Source: Rhopalosiphum padi
Taxonomy: Eukaryota; Arthropoda; Insecta; Hemiptera; Aphididae
Reading direction: 5' to 3'
DNA: 64,000 nucleotides
NCBI RefSeq assembly: GCF_020882245.1
Contig: NC_083597.1
Coordinates: 8,280,581-8,344,580, forward strand
Position numbers and translations under genes: made by a program. The notes below the pieces were generated by a model, which worked only from the letters and a program-made list of their open reading frames with translations, had not been told where the DNA came from and did not search any database. The stretch's first letter is position 1. Each line of letters opens with the position of its first letter. Shown here one piece after another: positions 28,112-39,728 of the stretch.

Positions 28112-28165
28112 AGTGGCGTAGCCAGGAAAGCAGAGTGGCCATGCCCCCCCCCCCCATCGGCCGTA
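28112..28165. repeat. Fragment of a CAGTGGCGTA-type transposon end
   Basis: The stretch begins ccagtggcgtagccaggaa and contains a run of twelve C. Ends of the form CAGTGGCGTA followed by a homopolymer-rich stretch are common in insect DNA transposon families. A related end (cagtgccgtaactagatac) lies at 33831. No matching opposite end or target duplication was identified. Confidence 0.5.
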
Positions 28166-28659
28166 TATTTGTAATAAATTATAATAATTAATAATATTTG
28201 TAGATATGAACCATAAATAGATAAATTTGATTACATTGATAAATTTGATATATTATCTGAAATATTTATTTTCCTTTTTTCAGATTTCTTTTCTTTTTAC
28301 ATCAAGTTTTAGTCTAAAATAAAAATTTTTATTTAACTTAAATTAAATACATTTGTATATTTTTAATATAGTGCTAATTAACTTGAGAATTAAATTGAAG
28401 ATTGAACTATTAGATATTTTCTTAAGTTGGAAATTAAAAACTTACTCATTGATTAAACAATTGTCATATAAGCACTTATAAATGAAAAATGATCAAATAC
28501 CTATGCAAAATATGCAAATGCAACTATAAATTTTAAATATAAACTAGTATTGCTATGAAACAAATTCCTATATTACTTAGCTATGTTTTTAATGATTATT
28601 TAAAAACATGCAACCTCTAAGGAGTCCCCGAGCCCTACTTATATGTCTGCAATGTACAT

Positions 28660-30325
28660 ATTCACAATAATATACATAACATATTAGTATATTACTTATA
28701 TATATTATAAAGTCTAGCCATCCGGGTATAATTCAAGTAATCCAACATTAAAAACTAAAACATACTTGAATTTATTAACCCATAAAAAGTTTAATTGGCC
28801 CTGGTTTGCTCAAGACAATGTCACCAAACTTATTTTTTTTCTCTATGACCAGTGCGTATATAGTATTTATGTACCTAGATATAAAATTTGCGTTTAATAG
28901 AGCCAATACCAATCTTGTACTTTTTTCCTTGTTAGTTGTTATAGATTCAATATTATTAGAGTGAATTTAATTATTATATATAAGTTAATAACATTATCTA
29001 TTTACATGTATAACTATAATATTATAGTAACGAAACTAAAATACAATACATCATGACATCATGTCATCATGTATTCTAATATTATGAATATTAATACTAA
29101 CAACATAAAATTGGTTTTGCTTAATTCGTTAATTATTTAATTTAATAATATATTAAATTGTTGTGTAATAACTTAATAGTTAAATACTTGTTGACTAATG
29201 TTTAGTTCATTATAATAATGAAACACTAAAAAATATATTATAGTACATTGTCGAATAAATATATGTATTTATATAATAATAATAATCTTTTCGTCGTCAT
29301 CATTGGTGGCGTACTTTTGGTGGCTGACCACCACGCAGTTAATCCTGGTTTTTTTTATGTAGGTATTTATAATTGTATATATATATATATATATATACAT
29401 AGTACATTAAAGTAAAAAAATAAATATTTCAGTTAAAAAAAAAATCAAAAATTTAATAAATTAATGTCAGTTTCGGCGGGGGTCATTCGTAAGAGTTTTA
29501 ATAAATTTAATCGATCTCCTCTTTCCATAGTAGAGAATTATAATACAAGCCAATAGTTGTTTCAATCGTTTCGAAACACAGGCTGCATCCGAATTGGTTC
29601 CCATACCTGAAAATTGACATCTGAATTGGTTCCCGACATTCCAGGCAACACACATCCGAATTTGTTCCCGATAAAGACTTACGAAAAAGCAAAATACGAA
29701 TAGAACAAACTACTTAATTCAACAGTTGCTTTTATTGATTTATTCCGCACATCCGAACATATTTCAATTTATGGATGTATTAAAAGAAGTTCAAATTGAA
29801 ATTTATATAAAATTGCGATGTTCGAACAAACTACAAAACCTGAAGTCTAAAAATAAGGAAATTTAGTTATAAGTTTTTACCTCAATAATAGAAAATAATA
29901 ACTATAAAAAAAAAAAATGTACGAATTAAAAAAAACGATATACCTATATTTATTATATTTATTTCATATTTTTAAGTTGAGATTTGAATTTTTAAAATAT
30001 GTTTGTTATAAATTATTTATAAAGCCACAATTTTTAACAACTCGGGAACAAATTCGGACGTTTCGGAATCAATTCGAACACTCTGGAAACACAATTACCG
30101 ACGGTTTACCTGTAATAAAACCTTTTATTGTTACATACTTGCTTTGTAAATATTCACTTTCTAAATGTACAATGTACCTACTATATAATATATATATCTA
30201 TAATAGTGTTTTATTTTTATGTACTCGTGTCTAGTATATATTATTATAATAGTCTTTTATTTTTATATACTCGTATATATTTTCATCGACGACAAACCAC
30301 CTGTTCGACCAAAAATAACAAAGAC
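28660..30325. repeat. Dispersed repeat, copy 1 (interrupted)
   Basis: This stretch aligns with 62640-63455. Shared landmarks in order are aagtctagccatccgg, cttgaatttattaaccc, a run ending ttttttttctctatg, gttgactaatgtttagtt, taaatatttcagttaaaa, ccatagtaga, gtttcgaaacaca, cctgtaataaaacc and catcgacgacaaac. The copy is longer because a 505 bp element is inserted at 29581. No coding capacity was recognised, so the class is unknown. Confidence 0.85.
29581..30085. mobile_element. 505 bp non-autonomous hAT-type element
   Basis: The element is flanked by an 8 bp direct repeat, GAAACACA (29573-29580 and 30086-30093). The related repeat at 62640-63455 carries the uninterrupted site, with the sequence running directly from gaaacaca to accgacag. 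The left end has three spaced copies of a motif close to CCGAATTGGTTCCC. The right end has the inverted forms (gggaacaaattcgg, then ggaatcaattcgaa). An 8 bp duplication fits hAT-type transposases. No coding region is present. Confidence 0.85.
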
Positions 30326-31600
30326 AAAAAAAATCTTAAAAATGACTAATCTTTATATAGAAAAATTTTAAAAAAATTAAGGCATATGAAATTTTAGATT
30401 TTTTTTTTCAATACCTAGGTAATCATAGTTAAAAATGTTTATTATGGAATACAAACATAATATAGACAATATAAGGAACATCATTATTTAAATTAAAAAA
30501 AAATAATTAAATAATATACATATTATATATTTTGGTATACACGCAGACATTTTAAACTTATTAATATGGGTAAGAACTTCTTGCCCAAAACAATTTTAAA
30601 ATATGCATTTATGCCCTACTAAATAATATGCTATTAAAATATGCATTAAAAAAAATAAAAATCGTTGTGTTGAATAAAACTGATTTTGCAAAATTGTCAA
30701 AATTATAAATTGCTTATCATTATTTTTCTTTTCCAATTTATTTTCTTTGAATCACGCTTGCGGTATACTGATGAGTAACAATGCCAGTGATTGGTGAAAA
30801 AATACAAACACTAAAGGTCTATTTAAGTTAGTAAAAGTTCCTAATAATTATGTAATTTACAAAAATAATTATTATTTCTTGTTTTATTCTAATTTATAAT
30901 AGACTATTCTATTTGGTGTTGCACCCGTTGCTCAAGGTTTACAGCATGAATGCACGATTAAAGATTTATCTTTAATCGTGGTTTACAGTAATATAATGTT
31001 CGAAAAATAGTTAACACCTTATATCACAGAAGAATAAATAATATATTATGTTTTCATTCATTATCAGTCTATACTACGTTCGTATTATTTATTTTTGTAA
31101 AAAGTTGTGGTTAAAATTGATAACAAGAGTCGTAATTTATAGATTTTATCATTGTTATCCTTTAATTATGATCTATACAACTTTCTTGTCATATACTGTA
31201 ATTGTTGAGCTATCGTAGTTTTATATTAGTTAAATAAAAAAAATCTCAACTATGGTAATATCCATGAATTCTTATTTTGTTATTTTAAAATATTTCTGAT
31301 CTTAAAATCTTTTAAATCTAAGTGCTTACGGGAATTTAATTATGGTTATTCTAAAAAAAAAAGCGTTTGGATTCTCAGAATATAAAATCATTAATATGTT
31401 TAAGTTCTCATTTATTGATGACATTATTGTCTATTGATAACAATAGAAATATTAAATAAATGTAAAATGCTTCTTTTTTACCATAGTGCTTATTTTGAAG
31501 GTATTAACTATTTAGTTATTTTTGTCAATAAAAAAAAAATGATTTTTAGAAAAACTATTCTTTAAAATCACTGAAAAATGAATACCAGATCAAAATTGTT
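30326..31600. other. AT-rich intergenic region with a perfect hairpin
   Basis: No gene is supported. The only structural item is a 28 nt palindrome at 30953-30980, listed separately. Confidence 0.65.
30953..30980. repeat. Perfect inverted repeat, 13 bp arms
   Basis: CACGATTAAAGAT is followed after two T by its exact reverse complement. Direct copies of GTTTACAG flank it (about 30937-30944 and just after 30980). Flanking short direct repeats make a small transposon footprint possible; chance in AT-rich DNA is less likely because the arms include CACG/CGTG. Confidence 0.8.
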
Positions 31601-31604
31601 TTGG

Positions 31605-31775
31605 CCCCTTTTACTTTGGTACTTGAAAGGGCCACGGGGCTACCACCTCGGCTAGACCCCCTCTTAATCCGGCCTTGCCCTCCTACTACACTCATAGCTA
31701 TGGTGGCGCGTCACGAGCCGCGGATTAGCACTGCCGAAGTTTCGACTACGCTGCGTCAACCCATAGACATAATAG
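31605..31775 (-). repeat. GC-rich insertion truncating the THAP transposase
   Basis: An abruptly GC-rich stretch in otherwise AT-rich DNA. Read on the minus strand, it contains CAAGGCCGGATTAAG, a form typical of hAT-like transposon ends, preceded by a CpG-rich segment (cgcggctcgtgacgcgcc). The THAP transposase frame stops just where this begins. No target duplication was identified, so it may be composite. Confidence 0.5.
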
Positions 31776-34053
31776 AAAATGTCAGTGTTCTAATAGAAGC
31801 ACCAGTATCATTAAGTTTGGTCAAACACATATTAACTAAATTTGCCTTTTCTTGAGCAGACATTCCATTGATTAGAAAATAGGCAACAGCCAACAGGAAC
31901 TTTCCAGCGTGAATTTATAGCCACTACCATAAATACTAGCCCTTCTTTTGCCTTTGGTAAGCCATCAAAGTCTTCTGTATCTAAACCTAAATTGACATAC
32001 CCTTGAATTCTATCATTATTAAAATGTAAATCTTCTTTAATAAACATTTCATCCATTAATAAGGCACATATTAATTTTTTTCCTTTGGTCTTCATCAATT
32101 CATCAACCTTAATTTTTATGGCGTTTATAGATTCTGCTGTGAAACCCGGTTTGCCATCAATTGAAGAATACCAACCTCTTAATGTACTCGGATGAGGCAA
32201 GATTTTGAAAGTTTTACGTACATATTCATAGGTTGCAGGTGAATAAAAATTTAATGTCAGGGCAAAGGAACGGATTTCTGGAGGAATAGTTCTTGAAGTT
32301 ATCAGTTTTAATTGTCTCATTAAAATTTGAAACTCTACATTAGGAACAGTTTCCTAAAAATAAATAAACAAAACCACACTCAAATATGTAATTATATTGT
32401 ATATTTAACATAAAATAATATAGTATAATATATAATATAATAATATGTATTAAAAAAAGTCTAATATTATAGACATTTTTATTATTTATAATATATAATA
32501 GATATTTATTTTTATACTATTATTGTTTTCTTTGTTGGATAATGTGAGACACGAGTATTCTTAAATTGTAACATTATACATACATATAGTCATATATAAT
32601 TGAAAATATCGTAAAAAAACCACATTTTTCCTTTAATAATGAAATAATTTAAAGTCTAGTTTTTGCAATTTTTAAATACACTTAAAGACTATATTTTCAA
32701 ATACTTGAAATGTTTTGTACCACTTAATACAAACTTCACACAGGAGATTTTTTCGCCATAAGATAATCCATAATTGGTACAAAATATCCAAAATTTAGAT
32801 TAGAAAATAGGTTGAGCATATTTGGTGAATTTCCCTGTATAATTAATGATAAGAACCCACCTTAAGCATTGTAAAACAATTATCCGATATTTTATTTTTA
32901 TCCTTCAAATGCTCAATTAACTCTTCAATATTTTTTATTTTATTTCTTAAATATAAGTTATCATTTCTCAATTTTTTGTTTTTCCTTTTTAATATTTTAA
33001 CTTTTTCTTGGCTGGCTATCCAATATTTTTTTCGGCTACTTGGTGTTGTTATTTCCGATTCAGATTTAAAGTCCCCAAAAAAACATTTTCTTTTTCTAAA
33101 ACAAAAAAAAGTAAATTATTTGATCTTATAGAATTCTACATTTTATACTATTATAATATTAACTACCTTGGTCTTTTAACAGGTGTCAGTAGTAAGTCTT
33201 GACTAACCATATTATTTACATCTAAATTAACAACTTCAATTTCATTTTCAGAAGCTATCAAAGAAGTACCAGCTATAGAGTTATGTGCATTTTCAGAAAT
33301 TGGAGAGGTTACACTTTTTTCAACCATAATATCATCTACATTTAGATCAATGACTTCAATATTGTTCAAAGAAATACCAGCTACAAATAATAAGCAAAAT
33401 AGTTTTTAAAATTATTAAATGTAATATTATTTGTGTACATTATGCAGTACATAATTTATGATTTACTAATTTTAATTTAATAAACTTACATGTATTTTCA
33501 GAAATGGAAGAAATCACAAAGTGTTGTTTAGTTACATAATCTTCATTTAAATTAATACCAAGAGTAACACAGGTTGGAAAAATAGTTGGTACTGATGACT
33601 TTTTTAAAGTTTGTTTGGTCCCAGCAATGTTTAAAGTATAATCTGTTTGTGCAAAATGATTACCACATATGACAGTATTTGCAGATTTATACTTAAACTT
33701 AGGATCAAAATCTTGTATGGTGTTAATCCACTTATTAAGATCTACAGTTTCCTTGGGAAATCTATGAAAAATATGTATAATAAATAAACTTATTTTTTTA
33801 ATTTTTGTCTTTAGTAATTATACAGCATACAGTGCCGTAACTAGATACTTTGGACCATGAAGCAACTATTATTTGGGGAGACCCTTCACAAAATCCATTT
33901 ATAAACAGAAATTGTTTAAAATTTGAGACCTCACTAATCCCATAATAGTTATAAATTTAAATGCAACTGAAAATATCTTGGGTACCTGTGAAATCTTGGA
34001 CATCCTTTTACAACTCTGGTTTTACACCCAACCACACAACAAGTATTAACCAT
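31690..34053 (-). pseudogene. THAP domain / P-element-type transposase (THAP9-like), truncated
   Basis: Five minus-strand exons join in phase: 34053-33986, 33761-33490, 33380-33167, 33095-32861 and 32353 onward. Exon 1 starts MVNTCCVVGC and exon 2 holds CGNHF, giving the C2CH zinc-binding pattern of a THAP DNA-binding domain (C-x4-C, C-x2-H, with a conserved Trp in NKWINT). Exon 4 encodes a lysine-rich, coiled-coil-like helix (KVKILKRKNKKLRNDNLYLR). Exon 5 enters the transposase core with YSPATYEYVRKTF, LRGWYSSIDGKPGF and LLMDEMFIKE, the last likely holding the first catalytic Asp of the RNase H fold. At about 31890 a one-base shift breaks the frame: after KVPVG the true continuation (YFLINGMSAQEKANLV) lies in another frame. 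It stops soon after, next to a GC-rich insertion. The remaining catalytic residues and the C-terminal domain are missing. The element cannot make an active transposase, but an N-terminal THAP protein remains possible. Confidence 0.88.
33831..33905. repeat. Transposon-end fragment inside THAP gene intron 1
   Basis: Intron 1 of the THAP transposase contains cagtgccgtaactagatac followed by a G-run (ttggggagaccc). This resembles the fragment at 28112 and the ends of other CAGTGGCGTA-type repeats. No second end was found. Confidence 0.4.
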
Positions 34054-34099
34054 TGTTATTTGGTTTGTTTTTTTATGAATAACAATTTTTAGGAGTAGT

Positions 34100-36380
34100 C
34101 TATATTATGTATTAACTCATGAGTAGAAAGCTAATAGGTAAGTAATATTTCAAAAAGTATTTGATAAGAATAATATTTTGTTATCATGGTTTATTTCATG
34201 ATGGAAAAATGATATTATCAATTTCACCATGAATGCCCACAAATGTATAGTTTTCTCTTTTGCACAATGTTGGCTGAAGTTATCTCTCTCTAACCGCAGT
34301 CCATTCTATTATGTCTATGCGTCAACCAGACACCAGTCCTACACACCTCGGTCCGTGATCGTTGTCCCCGTTGTTGGTCTAAAAGCATCACGTCCGCGCC
34401 ATCCTTACGTTGCCGGGTGTGCAATTACGTTTATATAATATAATGATTTAGGTATAATCAATGGTGCAACGCTGAACGCATAGCGATTGCTATAAAATAG
34501 GAGCAGCAATAGAAGTTGGGTATTGTGAGCCGTTGCCGTTTTAGTCTGGTTGGCACTGTTGGCAGTAGTGTTCTCCGCCGCCGAAGACCAGGCGTCAGCT
34601 GCTGTCGTATCACCACCGCGACCGCGGCCTCAGATAAGATTATTTACCTTCCGTTTGTTGTTAATTATCTTGTTCGGCACCTTCTGATCATTCCTCGTTT
34701 AATTGTATAGAATAATATTAAAAAAGCAATAAAGTGACACGGTAATAATGCTTCTTTTTTTTTTAACCATACCAGTTTTGTTGCGTTATTTCATTTTATC
34801 ATAGTTTATAAGACGTCCTACCCTCCGTCCACATGAATAAACAAACGTCGCAAGTAACGGGCGGCGACCAGCTAACGAAGTATTTTAATATTCAATAGCT
34901 CCGTGACGGTACGACAACATACATATCATACAGCTGGGTGATTTAGAATCTAAATCTAAATTTTAGATAACAAAAAAAAAAACATAAAAATATGTCTTCT
35001 CTATTTTATGCTATATTGTGCGGTCTACGACCGCCGACCAAATTCATATTGTTACACTGTATGTATACTATATAACAGAACACGGTGCTAGCCGGTGAAT
35101 AATTTTTAGCACTCACACCCTTTTTACAAAAATAAATTATTAATACTGGTGGGTGTAGATCTCGATATGAAAATGTATAGAATTATTTACTTTTGATAAT
35201 ACTATATGTAAACGAATATTTTTTCTAAAGATAAAATGAGATAGATATTACTGTGCAATAAATTGTACACATATTCATGTTTATTTCAATTTATGTGAAA
35301 TTGCTGTTATGTATTAATTTATTATTATTAAGTATTTATTTTATTATTTGTCATAATGATGTAATTGTGTCTAAATTTTAAGGACATACAACTTTATTAG
35401 TAGCCATGTAGTCATCTTATTATATAATCTTACTATTTATACGCTATTCTAAATGAGATGAGTATCGGTTGGCCAAAAGTTGTGTGCACGTTCTTATTGT
35501 CACGAGACAGAACTTAACACACTGGTGTACTGGAGACGGCGCGCGCAGCTTCTGGCTGTTGCGAACAAAAACTGGTATACTGGTCCATTTTAGAACATAG
35601 TATATTTAAAAATTATAAATTATAATCATATAGACTAAATTATAAAACTCAAAACAATTTTTATTAACATTTGTATGAACATAAAAAATTGCTTCAATTG
35701 TTGCTATTTTCATTTGGTTCCTTTTATCTGTCCATTTGAATGTTCATATTAGAAAACATTCTCACTAAATTTGCATTATGAGCTGGAATAGCAAACATAT
35801 ATTGACAAAGTTTAAGTAATTCAATATACTGTTCACAACTGTTACAATTCTTAATGAAATTATCCAGTTTTCATAGCAAAATTCTATATTATTATTTTAT
35901 TTGCTTTTATTGTATTGTTTTTAATCCAAATGATTTATTAAATAACTTAGCATCATCTATAATATAAAAACTTATATTTTTTATAAAAATATATGTAGGT
36001 TCCTACTATCAATATTTTCTCATTGTGTTGAACTGTTTAAGTTCATACAAGAAAACAGATATTATTGATAGGGCTGAATCCACTTAATTTTATAACCATA
36101 AGATATTGAGTAAAAGTCAATAATTAGTTAATTTGATTGTAGAGATATTTTGAGAAAATAAATATAGTAATTTTGAAACTTACTACATGAGTTATCTAGA
36201 ATATCCAAAATCTATTTTTTAAAAAACATAATTTTTTTTTAACTTATAAACTAGACATCTGTATTGAACTTTAAATTTTAAAATTAAAATTATATCATAT
36301 TATATTGTATCAAAGTTATAGCAGTAGTATACGCATTACATAAACATGTAAAAAATTCCGTAAAAAAAGAAAGACTTACA
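34100..36380. other. Intergenic region with a CpG-rich island
   Basis: No gene is supported. Between about 34215 and 34690 the DNA is much richer in C+G and CpG than its surroundings (for example gccgccgaagaccagg and ccaccgcgaccgcggcc), with smaller patches near 34830-34920 and 35500-35560. It lies just upstream of the THAP transposase start on the minus strand, so it could be a promoter region. The two open frames in it (34229-34438, 34516-34710 plus) lack domains. The remainder is plain AT-rich DNA. Confidence 0.45.
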
Positions 36381-36384
36381 GTAC

Positions 36385-36845
36385 TTAATATAACATACAG
36401 GCATTCCATTTATAAGTAAATAGTGTAGCATATAATTTTCATTCTATCTTTTGAAATTTCTATCACGAAGATTTATCCGTAAAACCTAATTTAATTATCA
36501 TTGTTTTTTTCAGAAACGGATGGATATTTGTGAATTACTAATAAAAGTTGTTACAGTCCCTTGCACAAGAAAAAAAAGGCGTAAAATAATCGATTTAAAC
36601 CTTATGATGAAAAGTTTTTGGGTTCTTTAATTTTATGAGCAACTAATTAAATTCTTGTATTGCTATTTGAATATCATAAACAGGTAAGTTATGTAAATGC
36701 TTTATAAATTAATTATAAAAGAATAATACAAATTTCTCTACTGTTATCAATAACTACTGATTTTTAGCGATAACTTATCACAAATGTTGATGTGTATTCA
36801 ACAATCAATATTTGCGATAAGCTGACGCTGCAAATCTACCCAGTT
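36385..36845. repeat. Old isolated relic of the satellite unit
   Basis: The stretch matches the satellite unit in order but with many changes. It contains ataagtaaatagtgtagca, a ttttttcag followed by an altered sub-monomer, catgaaaag-type sequence, and caacaatcaatatttgcga with gataagctgacgctgcaaat (array: gataagctggaactgcaaat). It covers roughly half a unit and stands alone, 17 kb from the array. Confidence 0.85.
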
Positions 36846-36875
36846 AGTAAAATAAAAATATAACAATGTAATTAT

Positions 36876-37286
36876 CAAGGCTGGACAAGTTAACTAATTA
36901 TTTTAACTCATTAAGTTAAGTTGATACAGAAAAATGTGAGTTAATTTTGAAGTTAAAAGTTACTTTTTTTATTTATTTAACTTGTTAAAAATTAATTTGA
37001 AAAAAAGTAACTTACCTTAGTTAAAAATAAGTTAGTTTTCATTTTATTGTGTAAAGTTAATTACATGAAAGGTCACACGAAACAATACAAATAGAATGTT
37101 ATGAACAATTAATAACTGTTGACGACATAACAAATTTATTGCTTAATAATTAATAGTTAATATATTAAAATCATTCTGGGTTTTCTCATTAAGTTGGGTT
37201 ACTTATGAAAATATAAGTAACTCATTAAGTAACTTAGTTAAAAGTAACTTAACTTTAACTTTATAACTCGTTAATGCCCAGCCTAG
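36876..37286. mobile_element. 411 bp hAT-type MITE
   Basis: The element is flanked by the 8 bp direct repeat GTAATTAT (36868-36875 and 37287-37294). Its ends are imperfect inverted repeats, CAAGGCTGGACA on the left and CTAGGCTGGGCA read inward from the right. The interior is rich in TTAACT/AAGTTA motifs in both orientations and has no coding region. It directly abuts the satellite relic. Confidence 0.88.
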
Positions 37287-37939
37287 GTAATTATAATTTA
37301 ATTTCACAATGAATAATATTACAAAAACTTTACTTTTTCATAATATTTAAGATTTTATAATATTATTGTTAGCCAAGAACATTGGCCAAGAATATTTCTT
37401 TATAATAGTAATACTAAGATAATGTTATAATATAATAATTTAATTTATGTAATGATATTATTATAAAAAATATGACATTTAAATGTTATAATAATTATTA
37501 ATCATATTAGTATGTCAAAATGATGTTTTTAATACATTATTTGTATTGTGCAAATAATATTTTAATAATGTTATAATTTTGTTGAAAATGTATCTAAATA
37601 TATATTATTTGCACTATATTTATATTATATTATTGTATATGTTACGGTCAATGATGTAAACTGAACATTTACGTCATTAACGTTAGAAGCCAAGTTGCTA
37701 GGTTATTTTCGTTATCTACCGTGCAATAACGTCAGTTTCCAAGATAATAGATTATTGTTATAAATTACAAAACAAAATAAAACAATTTTACCTCAATGAC
37801 ATAATATTAACGTTATTAACCATTTATTATTGGTCAATTACGTAAATGATTGAAAATACACATTATTTTAATTCTTTACAGATTACAGTTATTAATATAT
37901 CTTATATTAATATTAAATTTTTTTTTATTATTAATTATA

Positions 37940-38042
37940 TATTATATTTATTATTATTTATTTTCGCAATGCATGCTGTTGTGACATTTTGAATTGCACA
38001 ATATTCCCGCTAAACGACAAATGCATTTGTTTGTTTTGCACT
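37940..38042 (-). pseudogene. Out-of-frame cysteine-rich tail of the Ginger transposase
   Basis: Immediately downstream of the transposase stop, a shifted frame reads CNCKLKCKTNKCICRLAG and then ILCNSKCH. These evenly spaced cysteines fit the metal-binding tail found on related transposases. Its position directly after DVNRG, without the normally intervening segment, indicates an internal deletion. Confidence 0.7.
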
Positions 38043-39728
38043 TTAGTTTGCAATTACACCTCGATTAACATCAGGTATTGAAACTTTAACTGTGGTACCA
38101 ACTTCTAGTGAACTAAATTTCTTATTTGAAATAGTCATCATTTTTTTGGTTTGTTTCTTTAAGCATTCACTTGATTTATGTCGTTCATTCTGTATTTGCT
38201 CATGACGTTGGCAATTCATGCAATTAGTACTTTCATTGTCAGTTTCCAGGAAAATAAAACATGTTTCACATTTTCTTAGGTTTGTATCTAATATGTTTAA
38301 ATAACATGTTTTTTTTTACAAAATTTAAAATTTAAAAAATATTATTAGTTTACCTGTATTTATCATATATTTCTTGCTGTTCTGAAATTGGAGAAATAAC
38401 CTCTTCAATATTTTGTTTTGAATCATGTAATCCAGTTTCTTGCATTTGATTAAACAATTCTTCTATATCTTCTTCTGTTTTTAATGAATTTATTTCATCA
38501 TTTTGTAGACCAATCGATAATAGTCCTGTTCTGGCAGTACAGCCAAACATGGCCTCATAAGGAGATCTTCCAATACCTTAAAAGAAGTAAAAAAAAAAAA
38601 AAACTATTTTTATAATTACCATAAAATAACCATAGTTGAGCCTATTATAATAATACACTATCATAAATTTTAATTATAAAAAATAACTATAGTGTTATTG
38701 ATATCGATTAGAATAAAATATACATATTAGGTATATTAAGATATTTATGCCGGGTTGAATGAAAAATTTAACTATTTTATATTAATTAATTATACTAAAT
38801 ACTTTTTTTTGCCTGAATGAAGAGCTCGGTTTTTCTGAAACTGAATAAATTTCAAACCAGAGAGCCAATCCGTACTATTGTTTTCTGCCATCCATGTAGC
38901 CAACATATCCTCTACATCTCTATTTGCTCGTTCCACAGAACCTTGGCTCTGGCTGTGCCTCGGTTTACCATGAACAATTTTGACGTCTTCCCACATATTG
39001 TGCAGTTCAGTTATAGTCGAATTTACGAATTCACGGCCATTATCTGACTGCAAAATAGCTGGTGCGCCAAAGGTCGTGTAAATGTCAAGTAAATTATATG
39101 CAATCTCCTCTGCACGTTTACTTTTTAAAGGCCTTAAAATTACGAATTTCGTTAAATGGTCTTGATAACAAAAAATAAACCGAAAATCGTTAAAATGTTG
39201 GGATTGAATATCTATTAAATCTACTTGCGCTCTCGAGTTAAAAGCATTGTGTAATATTGGTTTGGAAACCAGTCCTCTTTTTCTATTAGTAGATTTTTTT
39301 TGGCAGTGTGAACAAAGTTGTAAATATAGCATAATTGATTCCTTAGTTATATTGCAATACTTATTTTTTATTTCCGCAACCATTCGATTTCTCCCACCAT
39401 GTCCAATAGATGAATGAGTAGTATGAAGTATATCAAAAAGCTCTTCATTTGATACATAATAAAGCATAGTATTATTATTTTCTGATACTGGTTTTATCAA
39501 GCGTTCTTTTCCATTAACCATTAATATTTCATACTTACGAACCATCCTGTAATCTTTTACTGATTTTTTCAATCCCTTAGTACTTAATATTTTTTTTGAC
39601 TCTTTAACTTTGGAAATTTGCTCACTATACTCCGATAAACTAAAATAAGAATTATTGTCACTCCGTTTTTGACTAATCAACTTATTAAATAAATCTTTGA
39701 ATTTACTACGCATAGTATTTACATCCAT
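38043..39728 (-). CDS. Integrase-type transposase (Ginger/KRBA2-like), three exons, C-terminus altered
   Basis: Exons 39728-38813, 38576-38354 and 38274-38043 join in phase to 456 codons. A zinc-binding HHCC module lies at about residues 105-145 (HTTHSSIGHGG ... CSHCQKK). The integrase core follows with all three acidic residues in place: VDLIDIQ, LQSDNGREF and SQGSVERANRD. Exon 2 continues the family pattern (SPYEAMFGCTARTGL). Exon 3 ends with VSIPDVNRGV followed by a stop. Just beyond it, in another frame, lies the family's cysteine-rich tail (CNCKLKCKTNKCICRLAG). The usual stretch between these two blocks is absent, so this copy seems to have lost it by deletion and gone out of frame. Intron 1 would need a GC donor (TTCAG|GC), perhaps a mutated GT. 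Transposase activity is uncertain; homologous aphid and vertebrate proteins are annotated KRAB-A domain-containing protein 2-like. Confidence 0.85.

Noticed and set aside
29467..30349. Several small frames at 29467-30349
   Set aside because: They fall across the border of the 505 bp insertion and are built from its repeated CCGAATTGGTTCCC motifs.
31601..31855. 84 aa plus-strand frame
   Set aside because: It is opposite the THAP transposase end and the GC-rich insertion.
34229..34710. Two short plus-strand frames in the CpG-rich block
   Set aside because: No domain or splice support; GC-rich DNA lengthens chance frames.
38790..39728. Retroviral or gypsy origin for the integrase
   Set aside because: There are no LTRs, reverse transcriptase or protease. 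Terminal inverted repeats with a 4 bp duplication fit a DNA transposon.
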